A stretch of 64,000 nucleotides of DNA from CAVRAZ01 sp963719135. Its GTDB lineage: Bacteria > Pseudomonadota > Gammaproteobacteria > DSM-19610. This document shows, in pieces, positions 18,585-26,975 of this stretch. The notes below the pieces were generated by a model. The model saw nothing but the letters and a program-made list of their open reading frames with translations. It was not told where the DNA came from and did not search any database. The stretch spans positions 186,001-250,000 of the forward strand of contig CAVRAZ010000002.1 in assembly GCA_963719135.1 (NCBI GenBank), read 5' to 3'. The position numbers and the translations under genes are program-made. How positions within the stretch are numbered: position 1 is the stretch's first letter; each line of letters starts with the position of its first letter.

Positions 18585-19088
18585 ATGAGACGGCTTTATT
18601 TCCTGGTGCCCGAAGTCGCCACGGCGCGCAAGATCGTTGACGAGATGTTGCTGGCTAGACTTGAAGTGAAACATATTCATGTCATCGCGCGCGATGGCAC
18701 CGAACTCGAGGACCTCCCGCAGGCCACCCTTATGCAGAAAAGCGATTTTGTGCCGGCGGTCGAGCGCGGCCTGGCGCTGGGCGGCGCGGCGGGTGTCTTC
18801 GCGGGGCTGGCCGCCATGGCACTGCCCGGCATCGTCATCGCGGGCGGCGCGTTGCTGGGCATCGGGCTGGCGGGCGCCGGCATGGGTGCCTGGATCGGCG
18901 GCATGATCGGGCTGGATGTCCAGAATTCGCGCCTCACCCAGTTCGAGGACGAGATCAACGCAGGCGGTATTTTGATGCTGATCGATGTGCCGAAGAATCG
19001 TGTCGCGGAGTTCGAGACGCTGGTCAAGAAACATCACCCCGAAGCCGAATTCGAAGGCACGGAGCCGCAAATACCGGCTTTCCCGTAA
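18585..19088 (+). CDS. Glycine-zipper membrane-associated protein (DUF1269-like)
   Basis: A 167-residue protein. Residues 1-45 form an alpha/beta fold (RRLYFLVPEVATARKIVDEML ending IHVIARDG), the middle (about 65-110) is a glycine/alanine-rich hydrophobic zipper (GLALGGAAGVFAG...GAGMGAWIGGMIG), and the C terminus returns to a soluble alpha/beta segment (GGILMLIDVPKNRVAEFETLV). This layout matches DUF1269/general-stress-type membrane proteins; no biochemical role is known to me. An excellent CAGGAGGTGC ribosome binding site precedes the ATG. It follows the FNR-box gene by 107 bases and may share its transcript or use its own promoter (TACTAT near 18531). Confidence 0.7.
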   Translation: MRRLYFLVPEVATARKIVDEMLLARLEVKHIHVIARDGTELEDLPQATLMQKSDFVPAVERGLALGGAAGVFAGLAAMALPGIVIAGGALLGIGLAGAGMGAWIGGMIGLDVQNSRLTQFEDEINAGGILMLIDVPKNRVAEFETLVKKHHPEAEFEGTEPQIPAFP

Positions 19089-19212
19089 CGGCGTCGAATC
19101 AGTCCGGTGTCCGGACGCGGGGTCCGGCTGGTGGTTGCGCTTCCGTACCGCGCTAGTTTGGCACCGGCTGTTTGTCGTCGCTGGGCGGATCGCAGAACGT
19201 AGGGTGCTCGGC

Positions 19213-19941
19213 TCAACCGGCTAGGGTTCTCAATAACTCCGTTTCGACTCCGTAGGTATTGGGCGCGATCCTGGATAGCAGACCGTCACGCTTGAATTCG
19301 GCGATGATGCGGCTGGCTGTTTCCGTCGACACGCCGATGATCGATGCTATGTCGTCACGTCTCAGCAATTGTATGTTGCCGCGCCGGTCGGCGCCGATCT
19401 CGGTCTGTATCAGCAGCAGATGGGCCAGACGCCGGCGCGCCGGACCGGTGTTCAGCGCGCTGATCCACAGGTCCGCCTGGCCCAGTTCCTGCTGGAGCCG
19501 CTGCCGGATCTGCTGGCAGAGATTCGGAAACCTCGCTTCGAGTTCCAGGATCGTGGGTACGGGGATGCGGCAGACGTCCAGCTTGTCCAGCGCGATTGCG
19601 GTGTGGCGATACGGAGCGCCGGAATCCAGCAGTTCGAGACCGATCGTCGAACCGAATCCGACCAGGCGCACGATGCGTTCGTCGCCCCCATCGACGCGCG
19701 ACACCAGTTTGACCAGACCCTGGCGGATTGAATACACCGCGTTGCCGGGCCTTCCCTCCTCGTACAGGGGCACCCCGGCTTCGTACACCAGGTTGTCGAT
19801 TGGATAGAGTAGTTCGGAGAACGCGGACTCCGGCAATTCCGAAAACAGCATGAGGTAGCGGATGCCGCATCGGGCGCAATTGACGCGTCCTTTCCACTCG
19901 GCGTCTACGCAGTAGATCCTGTGGCTGGCTCCTGTTGTCAT
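19213..19941 (-). CDS. Crp/Fnr-family transcriptional regulator with atypical cysteines
   Basis: A 242-residue regulator with an N-terminal cysteine segment, a CAP-like sensor barrel (about 45-130), a dimer helix, and a C-terminal winged helix-turn-helix (DDIASIIGVSTETASRIIAEF). The recognition helix has the E-x-x-S-R pattern of FNR, so TTGAT-N4-ATCAA sites are expected targets; one lies at 17865-17878. Cysteines at about 11, 22, 25 and 124 could hold an iron-sulfur cluster. Relative to E. coli FNR the third N-terminal cysteine is replaced by methionine, and an extra cysteine lies upstream. The ATG at 19941 is chosen for an AGAGAG ribosome binding site and the family-like N terminus; the frame is open further 5'. 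Confidence 0.87.
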   Translation of the reverse strand: MTTGASHRIYCVDAEWKGRVNCARCGIRYLMLFSELPESAFSELLYPIDNLVYEAGVPLYEEGRPGNAVYSIRQGLVKLVSRVDGGDERIVRLVGFGSTIGLELLDSGAPYRHTAIALDKLDVCRIPVPTILELEARFPNLCQQIRQRLQQELGQADLWISALNTGPARRRLAHLLLIQTEIGADRRGNIQLLRRDDIASIIGVSTETASRIIAEFKRDGLLSRIAPNTYGVETELLRTLAG

Positions 19942-20613
19942 GTCGCTCTCTCTGTGAGTCCCTTGTCCACTTCCGTGTGGGCTTGTCAGGATTTTCGGTT
20001 GCGCGCGCGGAACCGATGTGGGTGGATCGTGGCGCGCTCCGGCCGCCTCGTCAGACCGGTACTTCGCGCTCACCGAATTCCCGCAGACCTGGATCAGGGT
20101 TCCGCCAACCCGCCCGCGCACGCTGGCCGTCCACCCGTTCCCGACAGCGTTTTCTGATCGCGACTCGCACCTTACTTTGCCATCGAATCGGGGCACAGGG
20201 AAATTTTTTTGTTTCGTTCAGTCGGTGCTTTTGACATTTGTCATTTCAGAGGCTGCTCGGTCCGGGTTCGCCAGTGAAACACGAGGTTTCCGCGCGGCTG
20301 ACAGCACACTTGCGTGTTCCGCGGGAACAGCCGGGTCGGACGTGAGTATAGGTCTAATAAACAATGGGTTGGCGTTCCGGTCCGATGTCGTCGCACCCCA
20401 ATGCCGGTACGCTGCCAGGCGACGGCGTTCCTGCCCGGTGGTGTCGCTTTGGGGGAACCCGGATCGCGGCTTCCCCCGATTGGGAATTCTCCGGCAAATT
20501 TGTGGCCTTCCGGAGCCCCGGGCCGGTCTGGACAGGCCCCGAAAAACGTGGCGGGGACGCCCGCCGGCGGGCTCGCGGAAATAGGGTATTGTGGCCAAGA
20601 AAGAGGGAATATT
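19942..20613. other. Divergent intergenic region upstream of the PqqD/HprK cassette
   Basis: About 670 bases separating the Fnr-like regulator (minus) from the cassette (plus). No gene is supported. TTGACATTTGTCAT near 20227 is a near-palindrome resembling a degenerate FNR or other operator. The 3' end has an AGAGGGA ribosome binding site for the PqqD-like frame. Confidence 0.45.
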
Positions 20614-20873
20614 ATGTATAGGAAAGCAGCGGCCGGCCTTATCGAAAGGGGAGTGGATGATGAGGTGGTGGTGTTGGACCAGCGGACGGGTGAGGTCCAT
20701 CAGTTGAATCCGGTGGGGTCATGCATCTGGAGAAGTCTGGGCGATGGGACCGCACGCATGAGCTGGTCGAACGAGTGATGGAGGCGTTCGATATAGACGT
20801 GCAAACGGCTCAACAGGATGTAGGTCGGTTTCTGGAGGAGCTGCTAGCACGCGGGTTGATAGAAGTGGTTTGA
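20614..20873 (+). pseudogene. PqqD-family peptide-binding protein, apparent frameshift
   Basis: The first frame from ATG 20614 encodes a typical PqqD-like N terminus (AGLIERGVDDEVVVLDQRTG, then EVHQLNPVGSCIWRSLGDGT), then hits a stop at 20776. The next frame continues the family exactly: THELVERVMEAFDID, QQDVGRFLEELLARGLIEVV, ending at 20873. Restoring one base near 20750-20751 gives a continuous 86-residue protein. PqqD-like proteins bind leader peptides for modifying enzymes. An AGAGGGA ribosome binding site is present. Either the gene is broken by a 1-base deletion or the sequence has an error there. It precedes the Tat-leader peptide gene by 42 bases. Confidence 0.75.
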
Positions 20874-20915
20874 CGATTGTTGCAGTACACCAAGAGTGCA
20901 AGAGGCGTGGATCAT

Positions 20916-21155
20916 ATGTCAGAGCAAAAGAATTCCCGCCGTGATTTTTTGAAGAAATTGGGGTATACGGCTCCCGTAATCTTGACGTTCAAGGCTGCGC
21001 CGGCATTTGCCAAGCTGGGGTCGTTGCGTTGCAAGGTGGGGGAAGGTCATGGCAAGCCGGACTTCTTCAACCGTCCGCCGCGCGGGTTGGCCGACAAACT
21101 CAAGGGTCGCCATGACTTCAGGCGCTACGGGGGCAATGGCAAGCACGGTAGATAG
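20916..21155 (+). CDS. Small secreted peptide with twin-arginine leader
   Basis: A 79-residue product. The N terminus SRRDFLKKLGYTAPVIL matches the twin-arginine consensus S-R-R-x-F-L-K, followed by a hydrophobic core and an AFA cleavage-like site at about residue 32. The remaining ~47 residues are basic and glycine-rich with one cysteine (LRCKVGEGHGKP) and end in RRYGGNGKHGR. Start ATG 20916; the ribosome binding site AGAGG is about ten bases upstream. A strong terminator follows at 21206. Encoded between a PqqD-like protein and an HprK-related kinase, it is a candidate substrate or precursor peptide, which is inference. I do not recognise a named family. Confidence 0.7.
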   Translation: MSEQKNSRRDFLKKLGYTAPVILTFKAAPAFAKLGSLRCKVGEGHGKPDFFNRPPRGLADKLKGRHDFRRYGGNGKHGR

Positions 21156-21205
21156 CGAGTTTGGCAGGGCATAAATCGCCCTGCGATTCTCCGCGTTGAA
21201 ATCGG

Positions 21206-21240
21206 AAAAGCCGTGGCGTGAAGCGCCACGGCTTTTCTTT
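21206..21240 (+). terminator. Strong intrinsic terminator after the small peptide gene
   Basis: The 13-bp stem AAAAGCCGTGGCG/CGCCACGGCTTTT with a 5-base loop (TGAAG) is followed by CTTT. It lies 50 bases after the peptide stop, separating that gene from the kinase gene and allowing high expression of the peptide transcript alone. Confidence 0.85.
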
Positions 21241-21280
21241 GCAAGTCTGTTGGGTGTTTTCACAGAAGAACAATTCGCCG

Positions 21281-22126
21281 GTGGATTGCAATCTGCGGTT
21301 TCGAATGCTTGACGTCGTCATCGGATTCGATTGCGCGGATGCGTTTCTCGCGTCGGTGCTGCAGGCAAATTTCGGCGCTTTCCGTGTTGATGCTCAACCG
21401 GTGGATGTCGCCTACGTTGTCGATCGTGTCGACGAGCGCGGCGGCTGGCGGGTGTGGCGCGGCCGCCGGACCGACGATCCACCAGCGGGGCAGGGCGGGG
21501 ACCTCTATTCGTTTGTCTACGGCATCGAAAAGGATATAACCCTCGAACTGCAAGGACGCCGAACCGACCTGTATTTCATTCACGCGGCGGCGCTTGAATA
21601 CCGGCGGCGCGTGATCCTGCTGGTTGCCGAATCGGGCACCGGCAAGTCGACGACGGCCTGGGCGGTGGCGACGCGCGGCTTCGGCTATTTGAGCGATGAG
21701 CTGGCGCCGATCGAGCCGCGGTCGCTGATCGTGCATCCTTATCCGCACGCCCTTTGCCTGAAGTCGCGACCGCCGGCTCCTTACGCTTTGCCCGCGGACG
21801 TAGTCGAGACCGAACACACGCTGCACGTGCCGGCCGACAGCATGCATGGCGTCGTGCGAACCGGTCCCGGGCCGATGGGCGCCATTTTCTTTTTGACGCG
21901 TAAACCGGACAGCGTGGAACCGACGGTCAGGCCGCTGTCGTCCGCGGAGTCCGGTGCGCGGCTCTATGCCAATACACTCAACGCGCTGGCGCACAGCGGG
22001 TTTGGACTGGACGCGGCGTTGCGGATCACCGCCAGCGTGCCGGCTTTTCTGCTCGACATCGGCGAGCTGCGCGCGACCTGCGAGTTGATCGAGCGGGTGC
22101 TGGCCGAAGCCTTGCCCAAGACCTGA
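21281..22126 (+). CDS. HprK-related kinase (HPr kinase-like P-loop protein)
   Basis: About 281 residues related to the C-terminal kinase domain of HPr(Ser) kinase. Walker A is AESGTGKSTTAW in mid-protein, preceded by YFIHAAALEYRRRVILL and followed by GFGYLSDELAPIEP, the expected order for HprK-related kinases. HprK-like enzymes of this size occur beside PqqD-like and nucleotidyltransferase genes, and some phosphorylate lasso peptides. The start is uncertain: GTG 21281 retains the LRFR strand seen in relatives, ATG 21305 has no better ribosome binding site, and ATG 21218 lies inside the terminator. The frame is intact, unlike both cassette neighbours. It converges with the nucleotidyltransferase gene. 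Confidence 0.82.
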   Translation: MDCNLRFRMLDVVIGFDCADAFLASVLQANFGAFRVDAQPVDVAYVVDRVDERGGWRVWRGRRTDDPPAGQGGDLYSFVYGIEKDITLELQGRRTDLYFIHAAALEYRRRVILLVAESGTGKSTTAWAVATRGFGYLSDELAPIEPRSLIVHPYPHALCLKSRPPAPYALPADVVETEHTLHVPADSMHGVVRTGPGPMGAIFFLTRKPDSVEPTVRPLSSAESGARLYANTLNALAHSGFGLDAALRITASVPAFLLDIGELRATCELIERVLAEALPKT

Positions 22127-22138
22127 GCCTTTATGCGT

Positions 22139-23382
22139 TCAGTCGGGCTGTTCCAGGCCCCTGGACAGACTTCTGCGCAGGCAGTGTGCAAGAAACATGA
22201 CCGGCCGCAGCCAGCGCCAGAAGGGCAGCAGGCGCTCGGTCAGACCCAGCGTGTTGCAGTCGCGCGCTTGCGGGTAGCTGAGTACCCGGACGATGTGTTT
22301 TGCCTGATCCCGCGGGCTGTCCAACAGCCTCAGATAGGTGTGGTTGATGCCGATGCAGGGAATCCGGAAGCCGCGCTCTGGCGTGCGCAGCAACCGGTTG
22401 GCGAGCCGGTGTGCCGCCGCGAGCGCCGACCGGTGCGACACAACCCGCACCAGCACCCTTTGCGGCAGGGGGGGTTCAATCAGGAGATGTGCCAGCGCCA
22501 GCCCCACGGCGAGCATTTTCTCGCAACGACACCCACGGGCCAGATCGAATGCGAGATCCCAGTCAAGGCCCGGGCGCGCTTCGATCAGCCGATCGGCATC
22601 GACGACCCACTTGAGCTGGCTCCATCCGTCTTTGGCGCCGTGCGCGCACAGATAGAGCAACTGCATTCGTCCTGCAGAACCCTGACCGTCCGGCCCTGGA
22701 TATCTGCGGCGACCGATCTGCGCCAGGCCATTTCCGAGGTGACGTTGGCCGGATAGACACGCGGAGACAGGCGCCAGTGGACGTCGACATAGATCAGCCC
22801 GTCTCCACTGTTGAGTTCGTACTGATGATAGAAAGCGCGGTAAATGGCGTCCTGGAACGGTGACAGTCCCGTGGCTCCTTCGGCCAGTATTCCGTGCGAA
22901 TGGACGGGTCGCAGCCCCTGAGCCTCGAGCAGTCGCCTTGTTGTGTCTATATCACGCTCGTGGAGCAGCACATCGATGTCCGCGAACTGTCTCAGCGTGG
23001 AGTCTTCGTAGATGGTGGATGCGAGGGTGATGCCCTTGAGCGCGATGAATTCGATGTCGTTTGCCGCAAGCAGGTCGGCCAGCTTGCGGTATTCGGCGAA
23101 CAGCATGCGGTTGCGAAGCGCCGAAACGCTGAAATGTTCGGGCAGTCGCGCAATGAACTCCGGCGGCGCACCGTCCACGCGAATGTCCTTCAGTGTCCAG
23201 TGCACGAGCGGCAGCACACTGTGCACCTCGGCGAGCCAGGACAGATAATCCCAGTGAACACGGTCGGCGGCGAGCCGCTGCAGCACTGCGACCTGATTCC
23301 GGTCCGGTCGAGGACGCAGACACGGGAGCAGAAAGCGCTCGGATGCGCGCATGATTTCATCGTCTTGGTTATCGGTCGACAC
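22139..23382 (-). pseudogene. Nucleotidyltransferase-family protein (PF14907-like), apparent frameshift
   Basis: From GTG 23382 the protein has the family's signature DIEFIALKGITLASTIYED followed by RQFADIDVLLHERD, then YVDVHWRLSPR. After VRVLQDE the frame turns into cysteine/serine-rich nonsense. A shifted frame from 22666 continues properly with MQLLYLCAHGAKDGWSQLKW and VVDADRLIEA to the stop at 22139. Adding one base at the T pair 22666-22667 restores a protein of about 414 residues. This family (NTP_transf_5) accompanies HprK-related kinase and PqqD-like genes in lasso-peptide and related clusters. It is convergent with the kinase, 12 bases apart. Broken gene or sequencing error cannot be separated here. 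Confidence 0.75.
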
Positions 23383-23491
23383 GGCAGCGTATCGTACAGG
23401 CAGCCGTTACGCCGGCACAGCAGCCCTTGCCCCGCCCGATCGAACGCTGATCGCGGGCGGCCGCCGGCTCGACGTCGCGGAGTCTGCCGTG

Positions 23492-23893
23492 CTATTCGTC
23501 TTCCGGGGTCAGTTTCAGGGCCGCTGAGTTGATGCAGTAGCGCAGGCCGGTGGGTTCCGGTCCGTCTTCGAACACATGGCCGAGGTGAGCGTCGCACTTG
23601 CTGCACAGCACCTCGGTCCGGCGCATGCCGAGGGTCAGGTCTGTCTTTTCCGATACGGCGCTGTCCGATACGGGCTGCCAGTAACTGGGCCAGCCGCTGC
23701 CGGAGTCGTACTTTTCCCGCGACGCGAACAGCGGCTGCCCACAGCATACGCAATGGTATATCCCCGGCGTCTTGCAGTCGTGATATTCGCCCGTGAAGGC
23801 GCGTTCGGTACCGTGCCGGCGGGTGACCTGGTACTGGTCATCGGTCAGATCCTTACGCCATTCTTCATCCGGTTTGATCACTTTGTCGTTCAT
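23492..23893 (-). CDS. msrB: Peptide-methionine (R)-S-oxide reductase MsrB
   Basis: Reduces the R epimer of methionine sulfoxide in proteins, repairing oxidative damage. The 133-residue product has the two zinc-binding CxxC pairs (CVCCGQ and CSKCDAH), the YDSGSGWPSYW substrate region, GHVFEDGP, and the catalytic cysteine in RYCINSAAL. The ATG at 23893 is preferred over the upstream GTG because GGGGGAGTG is placed correctly for it. It starts two bases after the CorC/HlyC-like gene ends, so the two are translationally linked. Confidence 0.97.
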   Translation of the reverse strand: MNDKVIKPDEEWRKDLTDDQYQVTRRHGTERAFTGEYHDCKTPGIYHCVCCGQPLFASREKYDSGSGWPSYWQPVSDSAVSEKTDLTLGMRRTEVLCSKCDAHLGHVFEDGPEPTGLRYCINSAALKLTPEDE

Positions 23894-23895
23894 GT

Positions 23896-25185
23896 TCACT
23901 CCCCCTGCGGTTTGACCGGACGACGCCGGGTCGGGTAGATGCGCAGTGTCTTTACCAGGTTGTCCTTGGTCTGCAGGATCTCGACCGGATAGCCGTTGAG
24001 CAGCAGGCTGGTGCCGGATTCGGGAATGTCTTCCATGTGTTCGAGGACCAGGCCGTTGATCGTTTTCGGCCCTTTCAGCGGCAGTTCGATGTGCAGCGCG
24101 CGGTTCAGTTCGCGTACCGATGCGCTTCCGTCGACCAGGAAGCTGCCGTCGTCCTGCGGACGGTAATCCGCGATGCTCGCATAGGGATCGGTGGTGAACT
24201 CGCCGACCAGCTCCTCCAGTATGTCTTCGAGCGTGGCCAGGCCCTGGATATCGCCATACTCGTCGACGACCAGACCGATGCGCCTGCGCTGCCGCTGGAA
24301 GTTCAATAGCTGGCGGCTCAGCGGTGTGCCTTCCGGTATGAAGTGCGGTTCCCTGACCAGCTTGACCAGTTTGTCCTTGTCGATATCGCCGCTGACCAGG
24401 AACGGCAGAATCTTCCGGATGTGCACGAACCCGACGATATTGTCGATGCTCTCGCGGTAGACCGGCAGGCGCGTGTACTGGAAGGACAGGAGCTGTTTGT
24501 GTATCGCGCTCCAGTCGTCCTCCAGATCGATGCCCTCGATATCGTTGCGCGGCACCATGATGTCCTCGACCGTGACCTTCTCGAGGTCGAGCACGCTCAA
24601 CAGCATTTTCTGGTGGCGCTTCGGAATCATGGCGCCGGCTTCCATTACGACGGTGCGCAGTTCCTCCTGGCTGAGCGCCGTGCTGGCGGCACCTTCACGA
24701 TTGAGTCCGAGCGCGTTGAGAATTCCGTTGGCGACCGCGTTGATGCACCAGACCAGCGGGTAGAAGATCTTGAGCAGCGGCACGTAGACGTAGGCCGATG
24801 CAAAGGCGATCCGCTCTGGATTCAGCGCCGCCATGGTTTTCGGCGTGACTTCGCCGAAGATCAGGATGACAATGGTCAGCAGGAAGGCGCCGACGGCGAC
24901 GCCGGCGTCGCCATACAGGCGCAGCGCGATCAGGGTGGTCAGCGACGTCGCGAGGACATTGACGAAGTTGTTGCCCAGCAGAATCAGTCCGATCAGGCGC
25001 TCGGGTCGCTCCAGCAGTTTCTGCGCACGGGCGGCGCCGCTGTGCTTGCCGCGCGCCAGGTGGCGCAGCCGGTAGCGGTTCAGCGTCATCAGGCCGGTTT
25101 CGGAGCCGGAGAAAAAGGCGGAGAACAGGATAAGGAAGAACAGCGCCGTGAACAGCGCACTAAGCGGGATAGCGTTCAAGGTCAA
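23896..25185 (-). CDS. CNNM/CBS transporter-associated membrane protein (CorB/HlyC-CorC family)
   Basis: A 429-residue membrane protein. The CNNM (DUF21) domain with four hydrophobic segments occupies about residues 1-190 (FSGSETGLMTLNRYRLRHLA, FGEVTPKT). Two CBS domains follow (about 205-330: VEDIMVPRND, VDEYGDIQGLATLEDILEELVGE), then a CorC/HlyC C-terminal domain (350-425: INGLVLEHMEDIPESG). Relatives take part in magnesium/cobalt efflux. The start is TTG 25185 with GTGAGG upstream. It sits 30 bases after the PqiA-like gene and two bases before msrB. A corB-like gene beside ypjD and ffh is a common gammaproteobacterial neighbourhood. Confidence 0.92.
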   Translation of the reverse strand: MTLNAIPLSALFTALFFLILFSAFFSGSETGLMTLNRYRLRHLARGKHSGAARAQKLLERPERLIGLILLGNNFVNVLATSLTTLIALRLYGDAGVAVGAFLLTIVILIFGEVTPKTMAALNPERIAFASAYVYVPLLKIFYPLVWCINAVANGILNALGLNREGAASTALSQEELRTVVMEAGAMIPKRHQKMLLSVLDLEKVTVEDIMVPRNDIEGIDLEDDWSAIHKQLLSFQYTRLPVYRESIDNIVGFVHIRKILPFLVSGDIDKDKLVKLVREPHFIPEGTPLSRQLLNFQRQRRRIGLVVDEYGDIQGLATLEDILEELVGEFTTDPYASIADYRPQDDGSFLVDGSASVRELNRALHIELPLKGPKTINGLVLEHMEDIPESGTSLLLNGYPVEILQTKDNLVKTLRIYPTRRRPVKPQGE

Positions 25186-25215
25186 TACGCCTCACAGACA
25201 TCATTTCAGCCGATT

Positions 25216-25866
25216 CTATGCGTTTGCTTCCGGGCTGTCAGTCGCGGTGGCGGGCCGGCTTGCGGGCCGCCGCCCGCCCGCCGCCAGCAGTTGCGCGGAC
25301 AGGATCGACAGCAGACAGTAACTCAGGAAGTAGTAAAATCCCGGCCCGAAACGGGCGGTGAGCGTGAAAATCTCGTCAGTGCGGCCGGTGGCGTTCGCGG
25401 CTAGGTAGGCGACCATGATTGCGACGACAAAGACGTCGGCCATCGACCACTTGCTGAGGGCGTGGCCGATGCCCGCGCCGGCGCCGGCCAGCACGCTGTC
25501 GCGCTGCGCGAAACCGTTCACCAGCAGGGCGCCCTTGCCGATCGGTACGACGACACTGAACAGCGCGATCAGAAACGCCACCAGATAATTCCTGGAATCC
25601 GCGAGTTCCCGAACCGTCCCGAGGATGCTGCGGGTCTTCTCGTAGGCCTGAATCGACCCCTCGACCCGCACACTGTCCAGGAGCTGGGCCGCTGCCTGAC
25701 GCAGGAAACCCGGCAGGTCCGGGTAGTTGACGATCATATCCTTGCCGAGCGCCACCATGTCGGCCTTGTCGACCGTGCCGGTGAGCGTGATCATGGGTGC
25801 GAGCAGCCCGGGAATCAGCAACGCGTAGGCCGCGAACAGAACGATGAAACCGATTTTCACGCGCAT
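25216..25866 (-). CDS. PqiA-family (paraquat-inducible protein A-like) membrane protein
   Basis: A 216-residue inner-membrane protein with four predicted helices: residues 5-28; about 95-120 with NYLVAFLIALFSVVVPIGKG; about 140-160 with SKWSMADVFVVAIMVAYLAA; and about 175-195. The KxxSMxDVFVVA segment is the hallmark of PqiA domains, which in E. coli work with PqiB in lipid transport between membranes. Only one PqiA domain is present and no MCE-domain partner is in the window. Start ATG 25866; gap of 32 bases after ypjD and 30 before the corB-like gene suggests one operon. A polytopic helper of that operon is as much as can be said. Confidence 0.75.
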   Translation of the reverse strand: MRVKIGFIVLFAAYALLIPGLLAPMITLTGTVDKADMVALGKDMIVNYPDLPGFLRQAAAQLLDSVRVEGSIQAYEKTRSILGTVRELADSRNYLVAFLIALFSVVVPIGKGALLVNGFAQRDSVLAGAGAGIGHALSKWSMADVFVVAIMVAYLAANATGRTDEIFTLTARFGPGFYYFLSYCLLSILSAQLLAAGGRRPASRPATATDSPEANA

Positions 25867-25898
25867 GCGGGCGTCTTCCCGGCGAGCCGCGAGGGTAG

Positions 25899-26711
25899 TC
25901 AAACTCTCTTGAGAATCAATTCCAGCACTATCTTGGTGCCGAAATATGCCAGGAGCAGAAACGCAAAACCGCTGAGCGTCCAGCGCAGCGCAACCCGGCC
26001 GCGCCAGCCGTAACGCCAACGTCCCCACAACAGGATACCGAACACGACCCACGCCGAGATCGACAGCACGGTCTTGTGCACCAGGTGCTGGGCGAAAATG
26101 TCCTCCAAAAAAAAGATGCCGGTCAGCAGTGCCGCGCTGAGCAGCACAAAACCCGTACCGATCATCTGAAACAGCAGGCGCTCCATGACGGCAAGCGGCG
26201 GCAGCGCGCGGATGAATCCGCCGGGGTGGCGGTCGTGCAGATGCTTGTCCTGGACGGCCAGCAGCAGCGCCTGCAGTGCGCCCAGCGCCAGCACGCTGTA
26301 CGCCAGTATCGAGAACAGAATGTGCAGATCCAGGCGCCAGTTGCCCTCGTTGAGGAGCAGGTTCCGGCCGGGGTAAACGATCAGCAGCGCCAGCGTGGCG
26401 GCCGCCGCCGGCAACAGCGGGATGCCCAGGTTCTCCACCGGTTGACTGATTGCGGTCAAGAGCAGCAGCAGCACCGTCAGCAGCGCGACCAGCGACGCGG
26501 CGTTGATGAGCCCGAGGTTCAGTCCGTGCAACGTCACCAGCTCCGGGTACAGCGCCACTGCGTGCAGCGCGACGGCGCCGAAGCCCAGCCCCAGCAGCCA
26601 GCCGCGGCGGCCGGGGCCCTGCACATCGCCGCGCGCCAGGCGCAGGGTCAGTCCGGCGCTGGTGGCCAGGTACAGGACGATCGCCAGGCTGGCTATCCAG
26701 ATTGGTTGCAT
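25899..26711 (-). CDS. ypjD: YpjD/CcsA-like inner membrane protein (cytochrome c assembly family)
   Basis: A 270-residue protein with eight hydrophobic helices belonging to the CytC_asm/CcsA family. It contains the conserved RLDLHILFSILAYS segment and HLVHKTVLSISAWVVFGILL GR region, whose histidines coordinate heme in true CcsA proteins. This short type encoded next to ffh is usually called YpjD and has no proven role in cytochrome maturation. The ATG at 26711 (MQPIWIASL) is chosen over a longer start for its family-like N terminus. First gene of the ypjD-pqiA-like-corB-like-msrB unit. Confidence 0.88.
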   Translation of the reverse strand: MQPIWIASLAIVLYLATSAGLTLRLARGDVQGPGRRGWLLGLGFGAVALHAVALYPELVTLHGLNLGLINAASLVALLTVLLLLLTAISQPVENLGIPLLPAAAATLALLIVYPGRNLLLNEGNWRLDLHILFSILAYSVLALGALQALLLAVQDKHLHDRHPGGFIRALPPLAVMERLLFQMIGTGFVLLSAALLTGIFFLEDIFAQHLVHKTVLSISAWVVFGILLWGRWRYGWRGRVALRWTLSGFAFLLLAYFGTKIVLELILKRV

Positions 26712-26975
26712 GGATTCGGATCCGGTCAGATTGCCTCGGTAAGTGCAACATGATCGCATAACCCCGGTTTGGCTTGAAGCCCGGGCAACCCGATCCGGTG
26801 ACCCGGCGCGTCATACCGCTGTCATCTCATGACAGTACCGGGGCGCGGAGTCGCTGAAAACGGCGCGTGTTTCGTGACTCGGGCGGCAAATCGAATGTGA
26901 ATCCGATCTCACACCCGGCTCGGGCGCGGCGGTTGGCACGGTCCTGGCATCCGACCCGGACAGACAATACGGATT

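Noticed and set aside
20227..20240. FNR-like palindrome TTGACATTTGTCAT
   Set aside because: Half sites deviate from TTGAT/ATCAA and no promoter is positioned around it; kept only as a note on the intergenic region.
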